61,926 nucleotides of DNA. It comes from Flavobacteriales bacterium. Its GTDB lineage: Bacteria > Bacteroidota > Bacteroidia > Flavobacteriales > BACL11. The position numbers and the translations under genes are program-made. Shown here one piece after another: positions 9,281-19,900 of the stretch. The notes below the pieces were generated by a model. The model did no database searches. It had not been told where the DNA came from and saw only the letters and a list, made by a program, of their open reading frames with translations. The stretch is taken from assembly GCA_002705205.1 (NCBI GenBank), contig PAHP01000015.1:1-61926 (forward strand). Reading direction: 5' to 3'. Positions within the stretch are counted from its first letter, which is position 1; every line of letters starts with the position of its first letter.

Positions 9281-11797
9281 ATGAAAAAATCAATCTTACT
9301 ATTATGTTTAATTTTCTTTTCCTGTACTGTAAGAGCCCAAATTAACCTTAATAAATCAAGCAAAAGCCCTAGATATTTAGATTTTCTTCCTTCAGATGCT
9401 AAGCCTGAAGATTTGCGTCCATCTGATATTCCATCAGAACAAGTGCTTAAACAAATGGGTTTTTCAGATGTTGAAATTGCAGAGGCACTGGATTTTAAAC
9501 AATCAAGAGGAAAATATGCTAATGAAATTGGAGATTCATTAAACGTAAGATCTAATTTAGAAAAGTTTTATAAAACTTTTGGAGACACTCTTATATTAGA
9601 CACGATTACTTATCCACAAGCAAAGATATATGGGCAAGATATTTTTAGGAATAATAAGTTGTCATTTTATCAGAAGTCACTAGATGCAAAAGCTCCTGAG
9701 AATTATAAGGTAGGAAGTGGGGATGAAATTTCAATATCTGTTTGGGGTTATTCTCAGTTCTCTGAAACGCTTTTAGTAGATGAAAGGGGGTATATTACAC
9801 CAAGTTCTTATGGAAGAATTTATGTTAAAGGGTTAACTTTTAAAAACATGCGTTCTTTACTTAAAAGTAGATTTTCATCTTTCTTAGACATGAAAAATTC
9901 CGAGATAGATGTTACCCTTTCTTATTCTAGAGTTATTACAGTAAATATTGTTGGAGAAGTTTATAATCCAGGTTCATATTCAATTCCAGCAATTAATACT
10001 GCGTTTAATGCGCTGATTGCTGCTAGAGGCCCTAATCAGTTAGGAACTGTACGTAATATTTATATAAAACGTGATGGAAAAACAGTTGATTCATTAGATG
10101 TTTATCAGTTTTTATTTGATCCTATACGTTCACAAGATATTTATTTACAAGATGGAGATTATCTTCTTGTTCCTCCTGCAAAGAATATTATTGAGGTAAC
10201 TGGTGCTGTAAATCGTCCGTATACTTATGAGGCAAAGTCAGGCGAATCGGTTTCTAGTATTATTAAATATGCAGGGAGCTTTCTGCCAACTGCTTTTTCT
10301 GACGTCATTACTTTAAAGAGGATTGAATACAATGCAATAACAGTAAATGATGTTCATAAAGATCATCTTAATTCTACTGCTATTCAGAATGGAGATGTAA
10401 TTATTGTTAATTCTATTTCTAATAGGCTTTCAGATGTTGTAACGGTAAAAGGAAGTATTGGTGTTTCAGGTGATTATGAGTTTACCCAAGGAGAACGATT
10501 GCTAGATATATTAACTAAAGCAAAATGTATAGATGAAAAGACTTTCTTAGAAAAAGTCTATGTTATTCGATTAAATTCTGATAGGACTAAATCTCATATT
10601 GCAATAAACTTAGAAGCAATTATTAAGAATCCAAATCATAAAGATAATCTTTTATTAAAAGAATATGATATTATACGTGTTTTGTCTGTTGATGATTTTG
10701 ATGATGAGTTTTCTGTTTCAATAAAAGGAGCTGTAAGAGATGCTGGATATTTTGATTATGGCTATGGAATGACATTACAGGATATCCTCTTACAAGCGGG
10801 TGGTTTAACCCAGAAAGCTGAGAACAGTAGAGTAGAGATTAGTAGAATTATGGATTACGACATTTCATCTAATAAATTAAAACCAAGAAGAGTAGTAATT
10901 AAAACTATTAAAGTTGGTGAGAACCTAATAGTAAGTGCTGAAGCTGAAGAATTTGAGCTACAACCATTTGACCAGGTTTTTGTTAGGGAAAACCCTGATT
11001 TTGAATCAGCGAAGAATGTTGTTTTATCTGGAGAGGTTAAGTATCCTGGAACATATACCTTAATATCAAAAAATGAGAAGATATCTTCGTTAATTAAAAG
11101 AGCAGGGGGGCTAACAAATTATGCATATCTAGATGGAGTAAGAATGTATCGTCAATTTGAGAGAAGTCAAGATCTTAATGAACCAGATGAGTTGGATATA
11201 TCTAATGAACTTAAAGAACGTATCTTATTAGACCCTGAACTTGCACTTATTTATATAAATGATTTGAGAAAGGAGGAAAATGAGCAGAATTCTTTATTTA
11301 ATAAAGATGTTACGTTTGGTTATGACATGGTGTATCTTGATTTATCAAAAGCAATGAATTCAGAATATTCAAAACATAATCTAGTATTAATTGAGGCAGA
11401 TAGTATTATTGTTCCAAAGATTATGGATGTTGTTCATATTACAGGAGATTTAATGAACCTTGAAGGGGCCTCTATTAGCGCACCTCACTTTAGCAGAAAG
11501 AGGGCAAACTATTATGTTAATAATTTTGCTGGAGGTTTTACAAAAACTAATAAGAAAAGTAATACAGTGGTTGTATATCCAAATGGGATTACTAAGAAGT
11601 CTGTAAATTTAGGCTTGTTCTCTATATCTCCAAGAATAAAGAAAGGTTCAACTATTATTGTGTCGAATAAATTAATTAAAGAGAAGAAGATAAACGAAAA
11701 TCCTGTAGATTGGAATAAGCAGATTGAGAATGTGATGTTAAAGATTACTGCAGTTCTGACGCTATGGTTGTTAGTTGATAAAGTAAGTGCAGAATAA
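9281..11797 (+). CDS. Wza-like SLBB polysaccharide export outer-membrane protein
   Basis: An 838-residue protein with an N-terminal signal peptide (about 1-19, ending VRAQ). A polysaccharide-export domain spans about residues 140-230 (YKVGSGDEISISVWG), followed by a series of about five or six SLBB-type domains marked by VNIVGEVYNPGSYSI, IEVTGAVNRPYTYEA, VSIKGAVRDAGYF and VVLSGEVKYPGTYTL. A hydrophobic helix near the C-terminus (LTLWLLVDKV) may span the outer membrane. It would form the exit channel for a capsule or exopolysaccharide. The extended multi-SLBB form is usual in Bacteroidota. The next gene overlaps its stop by one base (TAATG). Confidence 0.88.
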   Translation: MKKSILLLCLIFFSCTVRAQINLNKSSKSPRYLDFLPSDAKPEDLRPSDIPSEQVLKQMGFSDVEIAEALDFKQSRGKYANEIGDSLNVRSNLEKFYKTFGDTLILDTITYPQAKIYGQDIFRNNKLSFYQKSLDAKAPENYKVGSGDEISISVWGYSQFSETLLVDERGYITPSSYGRIYVKGLTFKNMRSLLKSRFSSFLDMKNSEIDVTLSYSRVITVNIVGEVYNPGSYSIPAINTAFNALIAARGPNQLGTVRNIYIKRDGKTVDSLDVYQFLFDPIRSQDIYLQDGDYLLVPPAKNIIEVTGAVNRPYTYEAKSGESVSSIIKYAGSFLPTAFSDVITLKRIEYNAITVNDVHKDHLNSTAIQNGDVIIVNSISNRLSDVVTVKGSIGVSGDYEFTQGERLLDILTKAKCIDEKTFLEKVYVIRLNSDRTKSHIAINLEAIIKNPNHKDNLLLKEYDIIRVLSVDDFDDEFSVSIKGAVRDAGYFDYGYGMTLQDILLQAGGLTQKAENSRVEISRIMDYDISSNKLKPRRVVIKTIKVGENLIVSAEAEEFELQPFDQVFVRENPDFESAKNVVLSGEVKYPGTYTLISKNEKISSLIKRAGGLTNYAYLDGVRMYRQFERSQDLNEPDELDISNELKERILLDPELALIYINDLRKEENEQNSLFNKDVTFGYDMVYLDLSKAMNSEYSKHNLVLIEADSIIVPKIMDVVHITGDLMNLEGASISAPHFSRKRANYYVNNFAGGFTKTNKKSNTVVVYPNGITKKSVNLGLFSISPRIKKGSTIIVSNKLIKEKKINENPVDWNKQIENVMLKITAVLTLWLLVDKVSAE

Positions 11798-12837
11798 TGG
11801 AGAGATACCAGGATGAAATAAAGTTAAAAGATATTCTGATAAACATATCCGAATATAAGGAGTATATATGGAAAAAGAAAGTTATTATTATTGGTGTTTC
11901 TTTTATTTTCTTTTTGTTTGGAATTATTATTTCTTTTTTTGGTGAGACTAGCTATAAGGCTGAGATCACTTTTGTTGTTGAGGGTGATAATAAAAGTAAG
12001 AATGGAGGTGTATTAGGACTTGCATCTCAATTTGGGTTCGATATTGGTCGTGCTTCAAGCACTACTTTTAGTCAAAGTAATATATTAGAACTCTTTAAGT
12101 CAAGAGTAGTGATTAACAGGGCATTAGCACAAGAAGCTAAGGTGAATAGTAAAAATAAACTGCTTATTGATCATTATATTGATATAAATGGCATTAGAGA
12201 GTCTTGGATTGGAAATGAGAATCTTAAAAACATTTCGTTTGATGGTAATTTTTCATTTATTCATGATAGTATTAGTGGAGTTATTTGGCGTGACATTATA
12301 CAATCTCAATTAACTGTTGAGTTAGAATCAGCTGAAACAAATATTATTAAGTTGTCCTATGCTTCTTTAGATGATGAATTCTCAAAAGAGTTTGCTGTAA
12401 AACTAGTTGATGAGATGAGTAAGATGTATACCTCTCATAAAACAGCTCAGGCAAATAAGACATTAAGTTTTTTAAGAAATAGAGCAGATTCTGTTTTTTT
12501 AGAGCTTGAGAGTGCTGAGAGGGAGTTTGCTCGGGTTAAAGATATTAATGCAAGAATAATCAAGGCATCTGGCAGATTAATAGAGTTACAGCTTATGAGA
12601 GAAGTTGAAGTGCTGAGTACAATGTATCTTGAGATAATTAAGAATTTAGAACTTTCTAAGATTACACTTTTAAATCAGACTCCTATTATAAATATTATTG
12701 ACATGCCGATGTTGCCACTGGAGGAAGACAGTGAATCAAGAAATAAGTTAGGATTACTTTTTGGTTTCTTAGCAGGATTTCTTTCTGTATGCTATTTTAT
12801 CTTTAGAAAGTTATTTGAAGATTCTCTTGCTGAGTAA
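11797..12837 (+). CDS. Wzz/chain-length-determinant family inner-membrane protein
   Basis: A 346-residue protein with membrane segments near residues 27-50 and 315-337 enclosing a periplasmic domain with a helical region at about 215-290, the topology of polysaccharide co-polymerases. It would pair with the preceding Wza-like protein to set polymer length and bridge the envelope. No tyrosine-kinase domain with Walker motifs is fused, and no glycosyltransferase, flippase or polymerase follows. Its TAA stop directly abuts the convergent murF stop. Confidence 0.85.
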   Translation: MERYQDEIKLKDILINISEYKEYIWKKKVIIIGVSFIFFLFGIIISFFGETSYKAEITFVVEGDNKSKNGGVLGLASQFGFDIGRASSTTFSQSNILELFKSRVVINRALAQEAKVNSKNKLLIDHYIDINGIRESWIGNENLKNISFDGNFSFIHDSISGVIWRDIIQSQLTVELESAETNIIKLSYASLDDEFSKEFAVKLVDEMSKMYTSHKTAQANKTLSFLRNRADSVFLELESAEREFARVKDINARIIKASGRLIELQLMREVEVLSTMYLEIIKNLELSKITLLNQTPIINIIDMPMLPLEEDSESRNKLGLLFGFLAGFLSVCYFIFRKLFEDSLAE

Positions 12838-14094
12838 TTAGAGGAATTGTACTAACTTCTCAAGACCTATTCCCCTTGAACCTTTGAGAAGTACTGTTTT
12901 ATTTTTAATTGGGTTTTCTTGTAGATATTTTTCTAGTTCTAGTCTAGATCTAAATGAAGTATTCAAAACATTATTAAATTCTTTTCCAACAAAAAAACAT
13001 TCTAATTCTAATTTATTGCATAGTTGAATAATTGTAAGATGCTCATTTTGAGATGAGCCTCCTAATTCAAGCATATCCCCTAGTATACATAGTTTGTTCG
13101 TGTATTTCTGCTTATTAAAAGACTCTAACATTGCCTGCATACTAGAAGGGTTAGCATTATAAGCATCTAGAATTATTGTGTTCTTATCATTTTTAATAAT
13201 TTGTGATCTGTTGTTTTTCGGTGTGTAAGATTCTAATGCTATCTTTATGTTTTTTCTTGAGATCTTAAAATAGTTGCCAATACATATTGCTAATGATATA
13301 TTGTAATATTGATAATCTCCAATTAGGCTGCTGTAGATCCTAGTCTTATTCCATTTAATATCTAAGAAAGGAGTATTATTTATCAGAGATGTTTTACTCT
13401 CTCCTTTTGTTCCGTATGATGTTTTAGATATGTTTTTGCTAAGAGAGACTAATAATTGATCATCATTGTTTAGAAAGATATGTCCTTTTGTTTTATTTAA
13501 GTATTTATATAATTCATTCTTTGTATTGATTATCCCTTGAGTATCTTTAAATCCTTCTAAGTGTGCTACACCAATATTTGTTATGACTCCATGCGTAGGT
13601 TGTGCAATTTTGCATAAAAAATTAATCTCCTTGAGATGATTTGCTCCCATCTCAATTATTGCAATGTTATGAGTTTTATTTATCTCTAGTATACTTAAAG
13701 GAACACCTATATGATTATTTAGATTTCCTTTTGTTGCATAACAATTCTTTTCAGAGTTTAAAATAACATTGATTAGTTCTTTCGAGGTAGTTTTTCCATT
13801 TGTTCCTGTTATTCCTATAATAGGGATGTTTAATTTTTTTCTATGATAAGTTGCTAGCTTTTGTAGTGTTTCTAAAACATTACCAACTAAGATTATTTTT
13901 GGATGAAATTCTGACTTTGGGTCATCAGTTATCGAATATTTGCAGCCATTTTTAATAGCTTCTTTTGCAAATTTATTGCCATTAAAGTTTTGCCCTTTTA
14001 GACAAAAGAAAATGCTTCCTCTTTTAATTTTACGTGTGTCTGTACATATAACAGGGTTTTTTAAGAAGAGTTTATATAGTTCTTTTATTGTCAT
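12838..14094 (-). CDS. murF: UDP-N-acetylmuramoyl-tripeptide--D-alanyl-D-alanine ligase MurF
   Basis: MurF adds D-Ala-D-Ala to the UDP-MurNAc-tripeptide in the cytoplasm. The ATP-binding loop GITGTNGKTTSKEL lies at about residue 94, with IIEMGANHLKEI and TNIGVAHLEGF downstream and ILDAYNANPSSM (about 305) as conserved family blocks. The length of 418 residues is normal. It lies downstream of gldJ on the same strand, separated by a strong terminator, so it probably has its own promoter, although no consensus box was seen in the short gap. Confidence 0.95.
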   Translation of the reverse strand: MTIKELYKLFLKNPVICTDTRKIKRGSIFFCLKGQNFNGNKFAKEAIKNGCKYSITDDPKSEFHPKIILVGNVLETLQKLATYHRKKLNIPIIGITGTNGKTTSKELINVILNSEKNCYATKGNLNNHIGVPLSILEINKTHNIAIIEMGANHLKEINFLCKIAQPTHGVITNIGVAHLEGFKDTQGIINTKNELYKYLNKTKGHIFLNNDDQLLVSLSKNISKTSYGTKGESKTSLINNTPFLDIKWNKTRIYSSLIGDYQYYNISLAICIGNYFKISRKNIKIALESYTPKNNRSQIIKNDKNTIILDAYNANPSSMQAMLESFNKQKYTNKLCILGDMLELGGSSQNEHLTIIQLCNKLELECFFVGKEFNNVLNTSFRSRLELEKYLQENPIKNKTVLLKGSRGIGLEKLVQFL

Positions 14095-14103
14095 ATTTCA
14101 GTA

Positions 14104-14140
14104 TAAAACAAAACCCCATTATTAATGGGGTTTTGTTTTA
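14104..14140 (-). terminator. Rho-independent terminator after gldJ
   Basis: A 17-bp perfect stem (about 14104-14120 with 14124-14140) around a three-base loop, centred on CCCC/GGGG and flanked by A and T runs. It lies 19 bases past the gldJ stop and just before the murF start. It is symmetrical enough to work in both directions. Confidence 0.85.
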
Positions 14141-14158
14141 TTATTTGTTAATATAGTT

Positions 14159-15769
14159 TTATTGTCTTTTCTTACTATAGTCAGTTCCTCTTCTTTGATT
14201 CTCCTTTGCTCGACTAGTTGGAGAGCCAACTCTATCCATTGCACATCTAAATCCTATTGCGTCTGTTGATTGATCTTGGTCTAAAAACCTTCTTGTTCCA
14301 GGATTTAACCAGTATGCTCTGTCTTTCCATGAACCTCCTTTAAATACCCGTGTTCTGTCAGTTATTAACGATGATTCTCCATAGGCATACATTTCATTAC
14401 TATTTCCTTCAGGGGCATCATCTTTGTATTTCGAAGCGTTTGTGTTCCATTTATCAATTTGCACCTTAGAGGTGTCTTTTGCTGTTTTTTCATCAAGGAA
14501 ATTATTCCAATCTATTCCCATTTGAGACTCGATATCGCCATTTAAGTAATTTATGTTGTCGGATTTTTTATAATTCCTTCTATAAGCATTCCCTTGAACA
14601 TCAACAGGAACCATTGTGATTCTACCTAAACTATCTTTCTCGGCAATAAAACCATCTTCATCTCTCTTTTGAGTTAAATATACATTTCCTCTAAAGCTTC
14701 TGTGATCTGCAGTTGTGGTTTGTTCAATAATAGGTCTGTATACGTCCATTACCCATTCTGATACATTCCCAGCCATATTATATAATCCATAATCATTTGG
14801 CCAATAAGAACGTACAACAGTTGGAATATCTGCGTTATCATTAAGATTTCCAGCAACTCCCATATTATCACCTCTACCTCTTTTAAAGTTTGCCATAATC
14901 TCGCCTTGATTCTTTTTATTTCCATTTCTTAATGATGACCCATTCCAAGGATAGATTTTTCTTTCATTAGTATTCTCATCTTGAGTGTTTCCTACATATC
15001 CTAATGCTGCAAATTCCCATTCAGCTTCTGTTGGAAGTCTATAGTTTGGTAGTAATAAACCATCTTCCATTCTGATAGTTCTTGTTTTCTCACCGCTTCC
15101 ATAATTTTCATTAGTAAGATTTCGTGGGTTTCTTCTTACAATTCCTTCATATTGCCCTTTGAGATAAGCTTGTGTTGTAAAGACATTGTCATCCATCTGT
15201 TCCATGTCTTCTTTAAGAATCCCATTATCAATTAGAATCCTTTCATTTACTCTATCTGTTCTCCAAGCACAGTAATCTGTGGCTTGTTTCCAACTAACCC
15301 CAACTACAGGATAATTCTCGTATGCAGGATGTCTTAAATATTGATTAACTAATGGTTCATTGTAGCCTAATTTATCTCTCCATACTAGAGTGTCAGGTAG
15401 GTTCTTTTGATAAACTTCAGGATATGATTGGCCATAAACTCTATTTAACCAAAATAGATATTCTAGATAATCTACATTTCTTACTTCGGTTATATCTAAA
15501 TAAAAAGAGGAGACAGATTGCCTTCTTGGTATATTGTCCCATTCGTACATTACATCTTGTTCTACTCTTCCCATTGTGAAAGACCCTCCTTCAATAAAAG
15601 TCAATCCTGGTCCAGTTGCTTGCTCAACAAAGCGCTTGTTTGTTTCAAACCCTCCATTCTTTGAATTATTGTACTCCCATCCTGTTGTTGAAGAGTCTTT
15701 TCTAGTACTGGTACATGAGGTTATAAGGAAAATTGTGCTGATTGCTAAAATTAATTTATGTGTTTTCAT
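14159..15769 (-). CDS. gldJ: Gliding motility lipoprotein GldJ
   Basis: A 536-residue protein with a lipoprotein signal (FLITSCTS, Cys19 as the lipidation site) and an SUMF1/formylglycine-generating-enzyme-like fold spread over about residues 55-520. The fold is marked by FIEGGSFTMG, NYPVVGVSWKQATDYCAWR, LPTEAEWEFAALG, AGNVSEWVMDVY and AIGFRCA. GldJ is an essential component of Flavobacteriia gliding and the T9SS, anchored in the outer membrane's inner leaflet. Proximity to porU and porV, and to a porP/sprF-like gene 38 bases upstream, supports the assignment. No enzymatic activity is implied. Confidence 0.93.
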   Translation of the reverse strand: MKTHKLILAISTIFLITSCTSTRKDSSTTGWEYNNSKNGGFETNKRFVEQATGPGLTFIEGGSFTMGRVEQDVMYEWDNIPRRQSVSSFYLDITEVRNVDYLEYLFWLNRVYGQSYPEVYQKNLPDTLVWRDKLGYNEPLVNQYLRHPAYENYPVVGVSWKQATDYCAWRTDRVNERILIDNGILKEDMEQMDDNVFTTQAYLKGQYEGIVRRNPRNLTNENYGSGEKTRTIRMEDGLLLPNYRLPTEAEWEFAALGYVGNTQDENTNERKIYPWNGSSLRNGNKKNQGEIMANFKRGRGDNMGVAGNLNDNADIPTVVRSYWPNDYGLYNMAGNVSEWVMDVYRPIIEQTTTADHRSFRGNVYLTQKRDEDGFIAEKDSLGRITMVPVDVQGNAYRRNYKKSDNINYLNGDIESQMGIDWNNFLDEKTAKDTSKVQIDKWNTNASKYKDDAPEGNSNEMYAYGESSLITDRTRVFKGGSWKDRAYWLNPGTRRFLDQDQSTDAIGFRCAMDRVGSPTSRAKENQRRGTDYSKKRQ

Positions 15770-15807
15770 TTCTTGTTATTGAAAATAGTAATTTGTTTTT
15801 AATTTAA

Positions 15808-16797
15808 CTAAAATTGAGGGCAACTTATTGTATTAAATGACTTACTTCTTGATCTGCAAGGCATAAATAATGTAAATGACAGCTCATGTGCCCCTAAAGT
15901 ATTACTGTTTTTTAAATTACTTACTGTAATGTCATAGCTGTATCCAAATTTAAACGTGTCTTGTATTAGACCTAACATAAGAATAAAAGAATCAAAGTTT
16001 TTTAAACTATTTCTAGCCCATAGACCTCCAACTATTGGACCTCTATTTACATATATTCCATAATTAAATTGTTGGAAGTCTTGTTGTCTTTGGTATAAGA
16101 AATTTGGAGATACTTCAGTAATCTTATTCTTATATCTAGTTAGAGGAAATCTGCCTCCTATATGAGCAGTGTATTTTCTTGGTAATTGACTTTCGCTAAT
16201 AAACCCTTGGTTTGGTTGGGTTAAGTGATGGGCAGCAAAGCCAAAATATAAATTCTCTTGATATCCAATGAAACCTGCGGAGAAATCAGGAAAATTTACA
16301 GATTGAGTATAATTATCAATATCCTCATTTGTTGGGTAAATGAAGCCATATTGAGGATCTATCATATCTCCAAAAGTTAAATTAGTCCAATCAAGATTTA
16401 TCATTCTATACGACGCCTCAAATCCTGCTTTAAATGCAAATGAGTTATTTACTTGCAAGTGATATGAATATAATAGCGATGCATGAGAAGTGTTTAGGTG
16501 ACCAGCACCACTTCTGTCTTGAGAGACAATAACACCTAGCCCTCCTCCAATTTGATTAACATGCTGATCCCATGAGGCAGATGTTGTGATGTATGTCCTC
16601 CCTATACCAGGCCATTGATCTCGGTAATTTAGGTTTGCTCTTGGGCAACCCCCTTCACCAGCACCTGCAAATGCAGGATTCAAATATAAAGGGTTAGCAT
16701 AAAACTGACTAAATGCAGGGTCTTGAGCTTGTGCCGACTCAGATATAAATAAGAATACGGAGATTGCAATTAGAATTTTAGAGATATTGTTCAACAT
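15808..16797 (-). CDS. PorP/SprF-family type IX secretion membrane protein
   Basis: From the ATG at 16797 the product is 329 residues with a signal peptide (about 1-24, ending SAQAQ) followed by DPAFSQFYANPLYLNPAFAGAG, the hallmark opening of the PorP/SprF family, and a predicted outer-membrane beta-barrel. Members assist secretion or surface attachment of specific T9SS substrates. A longer reading (to 16854) would add 19 residues before the signal peptide and would span the promoter box at 16827-16834, so the shorter start is preferred. It is upstream of gldJ on the same strand and divergent from porU. Confidence 0.88.
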   Translation of the reverse strand: MLNNISKILIAISVFLFISESAQAQDPAFSQFYANPLYLNPAFAGAGEGGCPRANLNYRDQWPGIGRTYITTSASWDQHVNQIGGGLGVIVSQDRSGAGHLNTSHASLLYSYHLQVNNSFAFKAGFEASYRMINLDWTNLTFGDMIDPQYGFIYPTNEDIDNYTQSVNFPDFSAGFIGYQENLYFGFAAHHLTQPNQGFISESQLPRKYTAHIGGRFPLTRYKNKITEVSPNFLYQRQQDFQQFNYGIYVNRGPIVGGLWARNSLKNFDSFILMLGLIQDTFKFGYSYDITVSNLKNSNTLGAHELSFTLFMPCRSRSKSFNTISCPQF

Positions 16798-16826
16798 ATT
16801 TGGGTTTTTTCTTAATTTCAATTCCA

Positions 16827-16834
16827 CAAAAATA
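16827..16834 (-). promoter_or_regulatory. Promoter -7 box of the sprF-like gene and gldJ
   Basis: The minus strand reads TATTTTTG 29 bases before the ATG at 16797. It probably serves both the sprF-like gene and gldJ. Confidence 0.55.
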
Positions 16835-16926
16835 AACAAATTATTTAGAAACACCTTTTCTAGATGGAAATTGTATAATATTTATATTTATTGTTCGTTC
16901 TCTTTCTATTATTAAGTAAGGATATA

Positions 16927-16934
16927 TAAATTTG
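16927..16934 (+). promoter_or_regulatory. Promoter -7 box of porU, 5 bases before ATG
   Basis: TAAATTTG is followed by CATTC and the porU ATG. As with anmK, the expected transcription start falls within two or three bases of the start codon. Confidence 0.55.
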
Positions 16935-16939
16935 CATTC

Positions 16940-19900
16940 ATGAAAAGATACTTCTTTTTACTATTACTTCTTTTAGCTAATTTAGCTAATTTATTTGCTG
17001 AAGATAATTCTATTTTATCACAAGGAGATTGGTATAAAATTTCTACTACTAGTAATGGAGTTTATAAATTAACTTATTCGGACTTAAAGAATTTAGGAAT
17101 TAATACTTCAAACTTAAAAGCTTCCTCTATAAGATTACATGGTAATGGAGGAGGGATGTTGCCAAAGTTGAATTCAGAGACTAGATGTTCTGATTTAATT
17201 GAGGTCCCAATAAAAATTTATGATGGTAATAATAATGGTTTCTTTGAAAGTGAGGATTATTTTTTATTTTATGGAATGTCTTCCGACATTTGGAGATTTA
17301 ATGAGATCTCTAATTTATTTGAACATGAGATTCATCTTTTTGCTAATGAGGTAAACTATTTTATTACTGTTGATAATGAGTCTCAAGGTAGTAGAATTGA
17401 AGAAGAGACTAAAATTCTGAATCCTACAAAACAGATTACAGAATATAGTGCTTATGCCTATCATGAGCAGGAATTAGAGAATTTAATTAAATCTGGAAGA
17501 AAATGGTTCGGAGAGCAGTTTTTAAATGGTAATAGTATCAATTTTAATTTTTCTTTCCCGGATCTATTAGAATCGGAAGAACTTAATATTAAGATTGGTG
17601 TTGCAGCACGTTCTCTTGAGACCTCTGCATTCAGGATTAATATTAATTCGGCTTTTTTCTCAGATTTAAGTGTGCCATCTGTTTCTTCTAATTCTACTGC
17701 GGAGTTTGCTATAGAGCGTTCCTTAAATAAGAAGTATTTATCTTCTTCTCAGAATATTGGGATTAATTTAGAATATTCTTCTCAAGATAATGGAGCGAAG
17801 GCATGGCTTGACTATATTGAAATAAATGCTAGAAGGAAATTAAAGATTCATGGTAATGACCTTTTCTTTAGGGATATTGAAAGTATAAGCAATGAGGTTG
17901 GGGAGTTTGTCATTGAAAATGCTAATGGCTTTATAGTCTGGGATATTACAGATCAAAATCATGTCAGACAATTATCTACTTCAATGTTAGGGAATACTAT
18001 TTTTTTTAATGATTCTTTAACTTCTCTTCACGAATATATTGTCTTTAATAATTCTGCTTATTTAACGCCTATTTTAAGAGGAGCTATTTTAAATCAGAAT
18101 GTTCATAATATTGGAGCAGATATTGAGTACATAATAGTATCACATCCTGATTTTTTGAATGCCGCAAACCGTTTAGCAGATTTTCATGAGCAGAAAGATA
18201 ATTTAAGGTCAGTTGTTGTTACTCCTCAACAAATATATAATGAGTTTTCCTCAGGCATGCAAGATGTCTCTGCAATTCGTGATTTTATGAAGTTTCAATA
18301 TGAAAAGGAAGATTCAGAATTGAAATACTTATTGCTTTTTGGTGATGGATCGTATGATCCTAAAAATAGAGTTGAGAATAATACAAATTTTATTCCAACT
18401 TACCAATCTTTAAACTCAACGAGTCCTACCTTGTCTTATGTTACAGATGATTATTTTGCATTACTAGATGAAGATGAAGGTTTATTTTTAGATGATTTTG
18501 TTGATATTGGTGTTGGTAGATTTCCAGTTTCTACTGTTTCAGAAGCAAATATACTAGTTGATAAAGTAGAACAATATTATCATCAATCTTCTTTTGGTAG
18601 TTGGAGAAATAATATTGCTTTTATTGCTGATGATGGAGATTCTAAAGATGGTAATACATTTATGAGAGATTCAGATAGTCTTGCAAATATTGTCTCGGAT
18701 AATTATACTGAGATTAATATTCAGAAGATTTATTTAGATAATTATGCTCAAGAATCAACTCCAGGAGGCCCTAGAAGTGAAGTGACTCAAAACATAATTA
18801 ATAATAGTATTGAGAAGGGTGCATTATTAGTAAATTACACAGGTCATGGAGGTCCTCTAGGATGGGCTCAAGAACGAATTTTAGAGATAGACCAGATTCA
18901 GAATTGGAATAATTTTGATAATCTTCCTTTGTTTATGACAGCAACTTGTAAATTTTCATATTTTGATAATCCTGAACAAAAATCTGCGGGGGAATATGTT
19001 TTATTAAATCCAGATGGAGGAGCAATTGCTTTATTAACTACTACACGTTTAGTTTATTCAGGTCCTAATTATAATTTAAATACTAAATTCATCAATACTA
19101 TTTTTGAAAAACAAAATGGAGATTTCCCAAGGTTAGGAGATGTATTTAAGATGACAAAAGTATTAAGTGGAACATCTCCTAATAATAGAAATTTTACGCT
19201 TTTAGGAGACCCTGCACTTCGCTTGGCTTATCCTACTTATGATGTAGCAACTACAATGATAAGCGATACATTAAAGGCTTTAGGAGAAGTTACAATTCAA
19301 GGGCAAGTTGAGGGTAATGGCGTGTTGCTCTCTGATTTTAATGGAACTATTTATTCAACAGTTTATGATAAAGAAATAATTAGAACTACATTAGGGCAAG
19401 AGTCATGCACACCTATGCCTTATAGAGATCAGAACAATATAGTTTATAAAGGATCTGCATCAGTTATTAATGGAGAGTTTTCATTTTCTTTTATAGTACC
19501 AAAAGATATTTCTTATTATGTTGATACTGGGAAGATCTCTTATTATGCAATAAATGATGATGAATTAAACCCTGCAGATGCGAATGGATTTGAAGAAGGT
19601 TTTGTTATTGGAGGAACAGCCGATAATATTACTTATGATTATGATAAAGCAGAGCTTTCTCTCTTCATGAATGATAGGAATTTTAAAGATGGAGGTATTA
19701 CTGATAAGAATCCTATTTTGATTGCAGATGTTTTTGATTTAAGCGGTATTAATACAGTAGGTAATGGAATAGGACATGATATTACAGCTGTTTTAGATGG
19801 CAATACATCTAATCCTTATGTTATCAATGATTTTTATGAAGCTAAGAAAGATGATTATAGCAGAGGAGAAATTAGGTTTCCTTTATATAATCTAGATAAA

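Noticed and set aside
16798-16854. Longer N-terminus for the PorP/SprF-like gene
   Set aside because: It would put 19 charged and hydrophobic residues before the signal peptide and would begin upstream of the TATTTTTG promoter box.
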